This document shows, one piece after another, positions 43,701 to 52,800 of a stretch of DNA of 64,000 nucleotides (its first letter is position 1; every line of letters begins with the position of its first letter). Made by a program: the position numbers and the translations under genes. The stretch is from Leptidea sinapis (lineage: Eukaryota; Arthropoda; Insecta; Lepidoptera; Pieridae): positions 1,922,001-1,986,000 of the forward strand of contig NC_066310.1 in NCBI RefSeq assembly GCF_905404315.1, given 5' to 3'. The notes beneath the pieces are model-generated. The model made no database searches. It had not been told where the DNA came from and saw only the letters and a program-made list of their open reading frames with translations.

Positions 43701-46427
43701 CTGTACTGTCACTAATGTAGTCCCTCCGGGTCTGAAATAGCTGTTGCTGGACTTCAACTGCATTTTGGTGGCGATTTCTTAACACAGTGGAAATAATATA
43801 ACGATCTTCTCGGGCACTGGTGCACCTGAGTCTGCCATTACAAGGTCTCTTCAGATGGTGTCCAGTCTCTTCGTACCTTCGCTTTACCTTCTGGACCGTT
43901 CGTACCGTCACACCCACCATTCTTGCAGTGCGACGCATACTGATGCCTAGTTCCAGAAAAGCCATGATCATAGCACATTCTTCAACTGAAAGAGGCATGA
44001 TAAATAAATGTTATGTGCTTTTTAGCATAAATTTTTAAAACAAGACCCATCGATCTTGAAAAAAATTTAAAACAGAAAGAAAAATGTGAATGGTAAAATT
44101 GTAATTCGGAAACGTCCACTTTGAAAAAGGAATGGATTGTTTTAGAAGTTTTTTTTCAGCCAATTCTTAAAAGAAGGTTACCGACTATAAAGTTTTTATG
44201 TACAAAATTAAATTCCCTTTGGAGTCCTTTTTATTTCGATAGTATATCTTGTGAACTTAAAACGTTATCCCAATTTTAAAAGTGTTATACGTACTTTTGA
44301 AAGCCAGTGTATATTTAACATATATTTAGTTACTTAAGCGCGAGCGCCGACAGGTCCGTTTATTGCCTTCCCCCGTCTCCGACGTACGCGCCCCGCGATT
44401 TTTATTTTGTTAATTATTTAAGTTTTCGTTAAGTTTACTAAGAAGTCAATGAATATTTATTTTTAATGTTATTTTTGTCTCCTTAAACATAATCGCCAAA
44501 TATTACGTCCAAGTGCCAGTCATGACGTATATCTTACGTAGTTATAAGAACTATATAGCCATACATTAACACAAATCAAACCTTAAGTCAGTAACGCAAG
44601 CTTCAATTGACAATGAGAACAATAATAATACGCCAGAGCATGCGGGTAAAGTACTTTGCGAGGGCTTTTCCTACCGACAAACAATGAGTGCTCTAAAGGT
44701 TGATACATCCATTATACGATAATTTATATTTATACAGTTAATTCATTATTAACTTTCATGAAATAATTTATATTAATTAAACACAACTCATATATTGGAT
44801 GCAGCACCTTACAAACTAATTTGTTATGTATATTACAGCCATTGCAAAATACTCTATTCGATTGAAAAGAGTTGAGTTTGTAATATGTTATTCTCCGAGC
44901 TCAACCTTTTTACGTAAATATGGTAAATTCAGTAATTTTAAAGTAATATATATAGTGACGATTCAGAAAAGCTTAGTTTAAGCCTATTTGACTTTGTCTT
45001 TTTTTTATTTTTGAAGAGGAAGACAAATGAATGTACGGGTCCTAATGTTAAGTGAACCCTGCCGCTCACACTCTTCTACTACCAGAGGAATCACAGGAGC
45101 GTTGGCGACCTTTTAGGCAGGCTTACGCGCTTTTTTATGCCATGTAAGACATTGTAACCCAGAGATACATAATGTTCTATAAACGTATAATCCTTAGTGC
45201 ACCTAAAAAGTCCGTATCACCTATTTTATTATACACTAGCTGACCCGGCAAACGTTGTTTTGCCATATAAATTATTATTAGAGTGAGACCGTTTCTTAGA
45301 CATTGCAACATTATTTTATTTATCTAAAATAAAAGATTTTTTCAAATAAACGTAGCCTAAGTTACTCCTTATTACATCAGCTACCTGCCAATAAAAGTCC
45401 CGTCAAAATTGGTCCAGCCATTTCAGAGATTAGCCGGAACTAACAGACAGACAGACTGATAAACAGACACTGCAATTTTTTTTTATATGTATAGATGTAT
45501 AGATAAGCCCTAATGTAATAAAAAAAATCATTGCAGCTTCCATTCGCACTCCAAAAAATCTGGATCGAGGAAAGTGCAGCAGAAAAGTTTAACCACCTTA
45601 TGAAATGGAAAACAAACTTGAGAAAAGATGAGATCGAGCCAGAGATATTGTCTTGTTGTACTGAGGCATACTGTTATGAAAATAAACTATTTTTATTTGA
45701 GTATGCCGCCGATCATCCGCCAGAGACCGACAAATACGTGGTGTTCATAGAAACATATCGAACAGTCAAGGAGCTGTTTACTTTATATGACCACAAATAT
45801 TATGGCATATCTATATGGTGTAGCGATTTGATCCTGAGTAACGAGATAGCAGCTACCTTGAGTGCGAATCTCATTTGGATAAACGATTTTAATAACTTCT
45901 CATCACCGAAAATTAGTAACACCTATTTCAATTATGTAAGCAATGTAAAAGTCACAGTAACATTGGAAAGAACAGACGAAGTTGACGAAGTATTAAAGCT
46001 TAAAAATGAATGGATGCAGAAATCTATTGAATGTAGAAAAGTTCTAATGAGTGACGTGTTCAAGGGTCACGATATCTCTAAGCAGCTTGAGATATACGAT
46101 GTTGCTATGAATGGTGTTGTATCAGTAAACGGTGACCGGTCTATCATGTGTATTGAAATTCCCACAGGGTTGATATACTTTGATACATCATGCGCAAGTA
46201 TAGATTTTCGATTAATTTCTTCTATAATTCGTGGTAATGCCGTGCTCCTTGCTATATTTAACCCTACGAATGAAGAGCTACTTATTTGGGAGAAGCTGAT
46301 AAACATTGGAGCTCCCATTGTTATTATATACGGCAAAAGAATTGAAAATGGGGAGTTCGTTGTTAAAAAAGAGTATTTTATGAATAAAGTGATAGTTACC
46401 AAGTATGGCAGCATATTTGCTAATTAA
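37690..46427 (+). CDS. Diverged ALDH16-like aldehyde dehydrogenase, probably inactive
   Basis: Six exons: 37690-37752, 38314-38569, 40914-41037, 42156-42208, 42290-42372 and 45537-46427. Every join keeps phase (0, 1, 2, 1, 0), giving 489 residues. Exon 2 resembles the N-terminal helices of ALDH16 (LINENCELFTQLL...ARKIDF...LIQQLL). Exons 4-5 contain a short PFGCLGVITGRSDL block like the NVVTG region. Exon 6 matches the ALDH C-terminal half: KIWIEESAAEKFNHLM, YRTVKELF (267-274), YYGISIWCSDL and LIWINDF (305-311). It then has a second, degenerate ALDH-like segment (IIRGNAVLLAIF...GAPIVIIYG), a hallmark of ALDH16. The nucleotide-binding and catalytic parts are shrunken, and no catalytic Cys lies before KIWIEES. 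Vertebrate ALDH16A1 is also a pseudoenzyme. Function unknown; identity by motif reading only. Confidence 0.7.
38314..38569 (+). CDS. ALDH16-like exon 2
   Basis: Acceptor ataattttcag; 85 codons plus one base to donor AAAG/gtttgt. If unspliced, the frame runs only 12 more codons to a stop at 38605-38607. The leftover G joins AT of exon 3 to make Asp. Confidence 0.7.
38620..40530. other. ALDH16-like intron 2, repeat remnants
   Basis: No host exon was recognised. On the minus strand around 39050-39400, pieces such as VTDILIGIE and NPYISPTVVINW recall BEL/Pao protease-region sequence but are too broken to call. The rest is old repeat DNA of unknown type. Confidence 0.3.
40555..40772 (+). repeat. 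Plus-strand relative of repeat family B
   Basis: The frame reads SSTAFIYYRKCSEELFALLP, then AAKFDHRILRPN and ATWNEFTLDD. It parallels FYRIYHGECSEELFNLIPAA of the copy at 11850-12250, so it is a C-terminal LINE fragment of the same or a sister family. Confidence 0.65.
40914..41037 (+). CDS. ALDH16-like exon 3
   Basis: Acceptor tggctttcag, donor gtaaga. It encodes SGVYYERTWYQGFDLKSSPL and a KKMRHVVCLFTTLSHKV segment. It is not an open frame with its own ATG, so ORF-based tools miss it. Confidence 0.65.
41155..41325 (-). repeat. Dispersed repeat D, copy 2
   Basis: Inverted copy of 7195-7365 (AAAGTGTCATACAAATCGCG, TGTAAGACGTAGCTTGTCAC), inside intron 3 of the ALDH16-like gene. Confidence 0.65.
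41562..41828 (-). repeat. tRNA-derived SINE (family C), full copy
   Basis: The minus-strand head at about 41828-41750 has both Pol III boxes: A box TAGCCGAATGGTTAG and B box CCCGGGTTCGAATTCTGG, about 35 bases apart. A body and an (ATT/ATA)n tail follow. This is the most complete of the family C copies. Confidence 0.8.
42156..42208 (+). CDS. ALDH16-like exon 4
   Basis: 53 bp, acceptor ttgttttcag, donor gtaatt. It encodes LPIQLEPFWDIDYQCFK; one base at each end completes split codons (Gly, Val). Confidence 0.65.
42290..42372 (+). CDS. ALDH16-like exon 5
   Basis: Acceptor ttgttcccag, strong donor gtgagt. It encodes PFGCLGVITGRSDLHSAIDL and FMETPTR. A family A SINE begins within about 14-25 bp after the donor. 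Confidence 0.7.
42390..42653 (+). repeat. Repeat family A, copy 3
   Basis: A well-kept SINE-like copy directly after the exon 5 donor of the ALDH16-like gene, same strand as the gene, ending in an A run (42645-42653). Confidence 0.8.
42751..44309 (-). mobile_element. Tc1-like DNA transposon, complete ends, broken gene
   Basis: Flanked by TA on both sides (42749-42750, 44310-44311), with imperfect inverted ends (CACTGGCCTGCAAAAGTA / CACTGGCTTTCAAAAGTA, about 40 bp). The minus-strand transposase starts at 43998 (MPLSVEECAMIMAFLELGIS, a helix-turn-helix). It has ILFADESRFSLY (first Asp), MLMHDNARPHTA (second Asp) and RDLNPIEHAWDELGR (Glu), with DD34E spacing of the last two. At least two frameshifts (about 43600-43690 and 43430-43445) split it into frames 43998-43597, 43688-43380 and 43296-43096. 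It sits in intron 5 of the ALDH16-like gene, antisense to it. Confidence 0.92.
44312..44990. other. ALDH16-like intron 5 remainder
   Basis: AT-rich with no exon-like segment. A GC-richer patch at 44335-44400 has no recognised content. Confidence 0.35.
44998..45142 (-). repeat. Repeat family B, copy 4 (diverged)
   Basis: Matches the 3' end of family B (ACCAGAGGAATCACAGGAGC, TACGCGCTTTTTT) with indels; the coding frame is lost. Confidence 0.65.
45233..45500 (+). repeat. Repeat family F copy
   Basis: Starts CTAGCTGACCCGGCAAACGT and ends near AACAGACAGACAGACTGATA with a T/A tail. It lies 36 bp before the exon 6 acceptor. Confidence 0.7.
45537..46427 (+). CDS. ALDH16-like exon 6 (terminal)
   Basis: Acceptor atcattgcag, then 296 codons and a stop (taa, 46425-46427). 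A start within this exon (TTG at 45531) would be an artefact of the splice acceptor. A weak poly(A) signal ATTAAA lies near 46602. Confidence 0.8.
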   Translation, partial: LPFALQKIWIEESAAEKFNHLMKWKTNLRKDEIEPEILSCCTEAYCYENKLFLFEYAADHPPETDKYVVFIETYRTVKELFTLYDHKYYGISIWCSDLILSNEIAATLSANLIWINDFNNFSSPKISNTYFNYVSNVKVTVTLERTDEVDEVLKLKNEWMQKSIECRKVLMSDVFKGHDISKQLEIYDVAMNGVVSVNGDRSIMCIEIPTGLIYFDTSCASIDFRLISSIIRGNAVLLAIFNPTNEELLIWEKLINIGAPIVIIYGKRIENGEFVVKKEYFMNKVIVTKYGSIFAN

Positions 46428-46959
46428 CAATATAGAGACAAAAGTCCAACATCCTGGAGGCAGCTTATATGGCTGTAGTCGATTTTGGCCAAAGATTCTC
46501 TTTTATGAGTCCTCTGGGAACTCTTCGCCAATTAACATTGTCTGTCTTCCCAATATTCGAATTTAAAGTAAATTTGTCCTGCTGCTTCAATCATGACCAA
46601 TTAAATATTATAAGTAATTATTGCTAAGCTAATATATTTTTTAGTTGTTTTTACATTTCTTATTTTATAACTGTTTCGAATTATATTTTTGTATCAATTT
46701 TTGCCTTTCAATCTAGTTTAAGGTAGTTTAATTACATTATGTATGCCAGATGTTTGCTGTTTGCAAAATTTTGACAAAAACAATTGACATTTGATTGGGC
46801 ATCTGGAAAGCCACTCTATAAGGCATGCTGCAATGCTTAGTCAAATTCTACTGGCAACACGACAAGGAAGAAATGCGGAGCTAAAGGGCGGGAAATTCAT
46901 AATACACAACATTCTACAAGCCACGCGTTTGAATAGATACGTGTCTTTCTAATTTTGTC

Positions 46960-47652
46960 ACAAACCTACATCCACTTATACATTAATACTATGGGGAAAC
47001 TCCACTAATATTTCAAATGTTTTTCTGGCACAAAAAAAAAATGTATAAGAGCTTTATGCAATGTCAGTCCTCTAGAATCGTGTAGACCATTATTCAAAAA
47101 GCACCGTCTATTAACGCTTACTGGTCTATATATATTAGAAATTTGTATGTTCATTAAAAAACATGGTGAACTTTTTAAATCAGCAAAGGACTATTCCATA
47201 TTAGGATTAAGAGATCCAACTCGCCTTCTGATGCCATACTGTAGAACAGCGCTTCATCAAAATAACGCAAATGTTATGTGTATTAGGGTATTTAACCACC
47301 TTCCAAAGAATATTAGAGAGATGCCTGAAACATTAATGCATAAAAAATTAAAATTATGGCTAATAGATAAATGCTTTTATAGTTTAAAAGAATTCTTTAG
47401 CCAAAAATAATAGTATTCAAATGTAATTTTTGAGAGGTACCTACAAACTAATGTTTATTTTATATTATATCATTGAATTAAAGCTATGTAATGTGTATTA
47501 AGAACGTATAAGTATAAATTAAATATGATATTCCAATATTGACAATCAAATATTTGTATGCCGATATATTGGCGAATTGTGCTGTACACTAATTAATTGT
47601 TTACAACTATGTTACCACGATTCATACAAATAAATCATTTCATTTCATTTCA
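46960..47652 (+). mobile_element. LINE 3' end (C-terminal RT tail and 3'UTR)
   Basis: 47020-47410 reads KKCIRALCNVSPLESCRPLF, then LLTLTGLYILEICMFIKKHG, RTALHQNNANVMCIRVFNHL and CFYSLKEFFSQK, the usual tail of jockey/CR1-group reverse transcriptases. It ends in (CATTT)n at 47637-47651, as several of these LINEs do. It is 5'-truncated. Confidence 0.75.
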
Positions 47653-47848
47653 CACTTTGTTGTGAAGACCACCGTGTCGGCACCAACACTTAATAAAGTT
47701 TTAATCTGTCTGGGATGTATGTACTTTATGCTACGTAGGAATTTACAATATTAGTACCTCTCACTTTATTAGTTATAATACTTCCAAACGCACAATGAGA
47801 GGAGTAGCTACATTACAATAATAAATAAAATAAAAAGTAAATAAAAAA

Positions 47849-47851
<3 letters not shown>

Positions 47852-47883
<32 letters not shown>
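47852..47883. repeat. (TG)16 microsatellite
   Basis: Uninterrupted TG dinucleotides over 32 bases. Confidence 0.95.
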
Positions 47884-47885
<2 letters not shown>

Positions 47886-48139
47886 GTACACGGTAGTGTG
47901 AAGTGAAACTTCCGAAAAGTTTCCTTTTAAAATACCTGCTTGAAAAGTATTGAAAAAGTAAACAATCGCTTTATGTTAACTGTATATTTATTAATACATA
48001 AAAAAAGAATTTGTATTATTAACAACAATTCAAATTTCATCATTTTCAATGAGTAGGTATCTTTAATCAGGGGTAGACTACGAGAGATTAAGATGGATAT
48101 AGAGTATCAGGATAAATGTAAGGTTTATTATTTTAAATA

Positions 48140-48480
48140 GTCCCAAAAATAATTTCGCGGAGGCCACCTGGGATTTAAAAAATGATCCCAATTTCATTCT
48201 CTGCACCATCTAGAACCTCAGATACGATATCTATATTGTTGAATACATAATTTGGCGCAGCGGCCATCTTGAATTTCAAAAATGATCCCAAATTCGTTCT
48301 CTGCACCCTCGAGAACCTCGGATACGATATCCATATTGTTGAAATCATAATTTTACGCGATCGCCATCTTGGATTTTAAAAATGATCCCAAATACCTTTA
48401 CTACACCCTCGAGAACTTCGGATAGGATATTCTTATTGTCGAAATCATAATTTGGCGCGGTGGTCAAATTAATAGTTCTT
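48140..48480. repeat. Satellite block, 100-bp unit, locus 2
   Basis: ATGATCCCAA starts at 48182, 48282 and 48382, an exact 100-bp period. It is the same family as 31750-32030. It is followed at 48520-48570 by the AAGTTTCACTTCAA sequence also seen at locus 1. Confidence 0.88.
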
Positions 48481-48689
48481 TATATAATAGTTGGCAACGG
48501 CGCCTCTATCGTCTCGCTTTTTCGTTTCATCGAGTTTCAAATCACAACGATTCTAAAGAAGTTTCACTTCAATAACAATAAAATATAAAATACTACCCTA
48601 TTAAATTAAATGTGTATCAAATCAAACCAAAAAAGTTATTATCAGTTGACATTTTTTATCTTTGTTTGAGGGTTCAGTACGTCCGAGTG

Positions 48690-48870
48690 AAAGAAAAGTA
48701 GGCTAAAAAGAAAGTGTAGGCGCTTTTCTTTAGTACCCATGTCGTATCGTCCTGGGAACACCGCACAAGGAAGCTCTTTCCATAGTTTTATTGTACGTGG
48801 AAGAAAGTTCTTTGAAAACTGCACCTTAGAGGAGGAAAGACAGACACCCAGGTGGTTGGGCGTTCGATAC
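48690..48870 (-). repeat. Repeat family B, copy 5
   Basis: Internal part of the family B C-terminus (FSKNFLPRTIKLWKELPCAV). The 3' end is missing, unlike the other copies. Confidence 0.7.
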
Positions 48871-49144
48871 TAAGCGTTCCTTGTAAACCGTTTGATTGCT
48901 GCATTCAAATTATTGGTTTTATGGTTATCTATCTACAGTTTCATTTCTTTTTTTTCTCTTAAATTTTCTACGCGACGTTGCAGTAGAAAATGAAAAAAGA
49001 AGAGAATTATATTAAAATTAATTTAAATTAAAGTACATCAAACTTAAATCACAAAATATTATTTAGAGGCTTAAAGTGTGTATGGACCCATTTGCGCAGT
49101 CTTAAAAATTGCTTTCTACGCATTACAAAGTTATTTACCAACAC

Positions 49145-49340
49145 ACTACTCACGTTTTATTGATGTGGGCACCGGCTAGTTTTGGACCATTCGGAGGACC
49201 ATCAGGGTGAGTGTAGCGGGTTCGCGATAACGTCCCATCTCAGACTTAGTCTGAAACTAGTGGGTGCCCACACCGATAAACCGTGAGGTAGAGCTGTTTT
49301 AATAAATAAAGTTATAATGTCTCACAAAAGTTTTAATAAT
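49145..49340. repeat. Hairpin-ended repeat family E, copy 2
   Basis: The left end (CTCACG...TTTATTGATGTGGGCACC) and right end (GGGTGCCCACACCGATAAAC then CGTGAG) can fold on each other. It shares GACCATTCGGAGG and TCCCATCTCA with copy 1 and the same AATAAAGTTA tail. Confidence 0.65.
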
Positions 49341-49682
49341 TTAATTACAAGGTTACATTAAAAAGTAATAAATTAATTACATTAAAAGTCATTTATGAAG
49401 CCATGTCGAAATATATAACTATTTTACGAGCCTGAAAAGAGAATTTGAGTCGAACATTCCCAACATACTTGACAACAATAGACATTAATGTCAGGCGATC
49501 TTAGCATACCTCATTCAAACGAAAATAGTTTATGGAAATGTCAATCATGTCGCGAAGCGTTCTTATTTCAAACAACCGATCAGAACTGACAATAGATGAC
49601 ATTCCCAATGCATCACATTTGTGTATTTTTAAATTGTGTATTAACGCTACGACAAAATGTATGTGTTTAAAAGTTAACCAAA

Positions 49683-49808
49683 ATGGCAATGACGAGAAAC
49701 AAGGCGCAAGTGTACAGCGTGGGCAATTACCTGATGTCAGGCAAAGTGCTGGGCAAGGGACACTTCGCGAAGGTCGAGGAGGCAACGCATAGGATTATAG
49801 GAAAAAAG
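49683..49808 (+). CDS. Kinase exon 1
   Basis: 42 codons, start context accaaaATGG, ending GKK before a weak donor gttatt. It holds the glycine-rich loop. Confidence 0.75.
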
Positions 49809-52800
49809 GTTATTCTTTACTCACAAGGCTTATTAGAAATATTTGAGTTAATATGTTATTTAAACGAGACACAAAACTTTAATAGAATTATTGTTCTGAG
49901 CATGAAGTTCCTATCATCAATGTTATGTATGTTTGAGTATGGCTAACTATATTTTGATGTCAGGGACGTATTTCTTACTTGAAAGAGAAAAATGATTATT
50001 TTGAATTTACCGCCATAGATGTTGACATTCGCTAGAATATTTGGTACAGATATATTTATTATTTATGAGACATAGTCACTATCTCCCATACTTTGATAGT
50101 ACCTAGGTAAGCACAAAAGGTACCAATGTGATGTGTAATAGTAACGTACCTTTATATACCTACCTAGGTATGTCTCCGGCATCTTTGTTTTCAAATTGCG
50201 TGTGTGATTTTACAATTTTTGTAACCTGTGGAAATTAAATACGTTTAATAGCCATTGGCTGTGTTAATTATTAGGTAAAAATCGAGATGGTTTCTAAAAT
50301 GCACCACAAAAGTATGACTGGCATTGAACAAACCTAAAAGTGAACAATATAGGTACCTAGTTCATCTGCATCGGTCCACCTTGAAAAGAGCTATTATTAT
50401 TTGTTACTAACGTATAGAGAAGCTTTACGAAGCAATACCATTCTCCATTTTGCTAAGAGTTTAAATATAAAGCCAAAGTAAAATTTAAAGCTCTAGAAAT
50501 CTTTTACGTACGTAACTAAAGTTTTCTCGCAATTAAAAGGTCGAAAGTGCCGGGGATTTAATGGCGCTTACGCGTCTCATTCAGCATTCTGCAATAAATT
50601 GTCTCATATGATTTACTAATATGCTGATTGACTAGAGATTTGACATGGCTATAACCTAGGACTCAAACGCGTGTTGGTGCTAACAAACGATTACTATGGA
50701 CTATAGACTAACGGCCGTTTTCAATAACGTATCTCTAGTTACGGATACATTGCTGTCACCGTTTAATGGCAAGATCTTATCTATCCATAGGTATGTCCAA
50801 TATAGTTATAGTCCAATGCTTTATGTGGATAGGTTATTGAAATGTAAGTAAGCGTAAAAGGATAGATTTGTCTACCTCTAGTAAATTAAACTAAGGATAG
50901 ATAGGTTATTGAAAACGGCCGTTAAAAAATAAAAAGCGTACCATCACGGGTGACCTTGCTGGATAGTGGATGCCCTTCATGTAGACTGCAGATGTTGCAA
51001 CCATATATTGATATGCCCTTCATCGTCTTTGGATTATGGGCGCGTGATTCCATCCGCGGTTGGAGTGGATTTTGATTACTTCCATTTAGTCGGCGAAATA
51101 AATCGAATGCGGACGTATTCGAGAATAAAATGTCGCGCTAAGACCATATTGTCCATAATAAATACTAATTAAAGGAATAAGAATAAACAACACATATTTT
51201 TGCATGATTCATTTAATTTGAATTATTAGGATTAGTAGACTGCATGTCTACATGAATGACATCTGATGGGACGCTGGATTCTATCCGTCTAGACTTTTAC
51301 CAGTGGGCGGCTCTTTTGCACAGGGTGCCGGCTAAATTATGATAATCATAACGGCACATATTTCTGCCGTGAAGCAGTGTAAGTATTGTTCCGGTCTGAT
51401 GGGCGCCATAGCTAGTGAAATTACTTACTGGGCAAATGAGACTCAACATCGTATGTCTCAAGGTGACGAGCGCAATTTGTAGTACGCTCAAAGTATAGTG
51501 CCGCCGCGGTTTCTCAAGAATCCTGAGGGTTACTGCATTGTAATGGGCAGGGCGTATCAATTACCACCAGGTCGATGTCCTGCTCGTCTCGTCCCTTACT
51601 GTCATAAAAAAGACAAGGCTTAATGCTGGGACTTCATTACCCGACGATGTTTCGTGTCGCGCCATAGCATAGTCTTCGGGTTGACGAAATGTTCTTGGCT
51701 ACATCTACGCAGTCAACTTAGATCGCCTAGGTGAATGTTTGGCAAAACCCTTTGATGCGCGCCCGTTTGTCGAATCGTCTGCGCATGACACACACCGCGA
51801 ATCGTGATGCGGCAAATGGTGTGGCTTCACTAGCGGTTTTTATTAGCGCCGAATATTTGCCGTAGCCCGCTAGTTGCCGCTCTAGTGAAGCCCGAGCATA
51901 ACAAAGAAGATAAAAAAATATTGTTCTTTCTCGGACATAGAAGGGAGGGCTCCGATCTAGTACAATCAATGTATTGTACTGGTTCGGTCTCGTAGTACTA
52001 TTAGTACACTAATACATTGATCGATGCAACAAAGTTTTGCATTGAATATAAATGGATTTTCCTTCATACTTCACAGGCTTATGACTGTTATTATATTATT
52101 ATTACACGCAGAATACAAGCACTGTATGTACTAATCTCTTAACACTAGATACTAATAAGAATCATAGACGCTTATTAGAAAAATTAGCCTATCACGGTAT
52201 AGGTGGTGATCTTTGGCGATGGTTTAAATCATATATATCAAATCGCACTCAAAACGTTATTATACTGATAATGGATGAGGCCATGAATCGAAATTGGTTA
52301 TGGAGTAGTAGTAGGAGAGTTAGTAGATTGGTACTTCTGAAGTTCCACGAGGGTCAATTCTTGGACCTCTTCTATTTATTATATTCATCAACGATATTCA
52401 TGCTTTAAGCAGATCTTCAGGCCGATTTAAATAGATTTACTTAATATTGTACGGAAAATAAATTTAATTTAAGCTTAAGTAAATATAAGCATATCACCTT
52501 TACTTAAAAGAGATCCGCTAGCAACTATACATATACGCTCTGTAGAGAGAGACTAGAGAAGGTTAGTAATATTATAGAATATGCTGTTTGTATCTGGAAT
52601 CCCTAATATAATAAATATATTAAGAGCTTAGAAATTGTACAGTTTTTACGGAGGATGCATTATACATGTACAAAAAGCTACCTTCCTTATGACCAGGTTC
52701 TTGAAAAATATAATATACTTGACCTGCAGTCGAGTCGCAAACAACTTGAAGCTATGCTGTTATTTGATCTGTCTCATAATAAATACGATTGTATTTCTTT

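Noticed and set aside
46067..46414. Minus-strand frame of 115 codons
   Set aside because: Antisense shadow of ALDH16-like exon 6.
46384..46566. Frame-shifted extension of the ALDH16-like protein past its stop
   Set aside because: About 50 open codons in the next frame, but no similarity I recognise; likely chance.
49532..49792. Open frame overlapping kinase exon 1
   Set aside because: It is out of frame with the kinase and has no family features.
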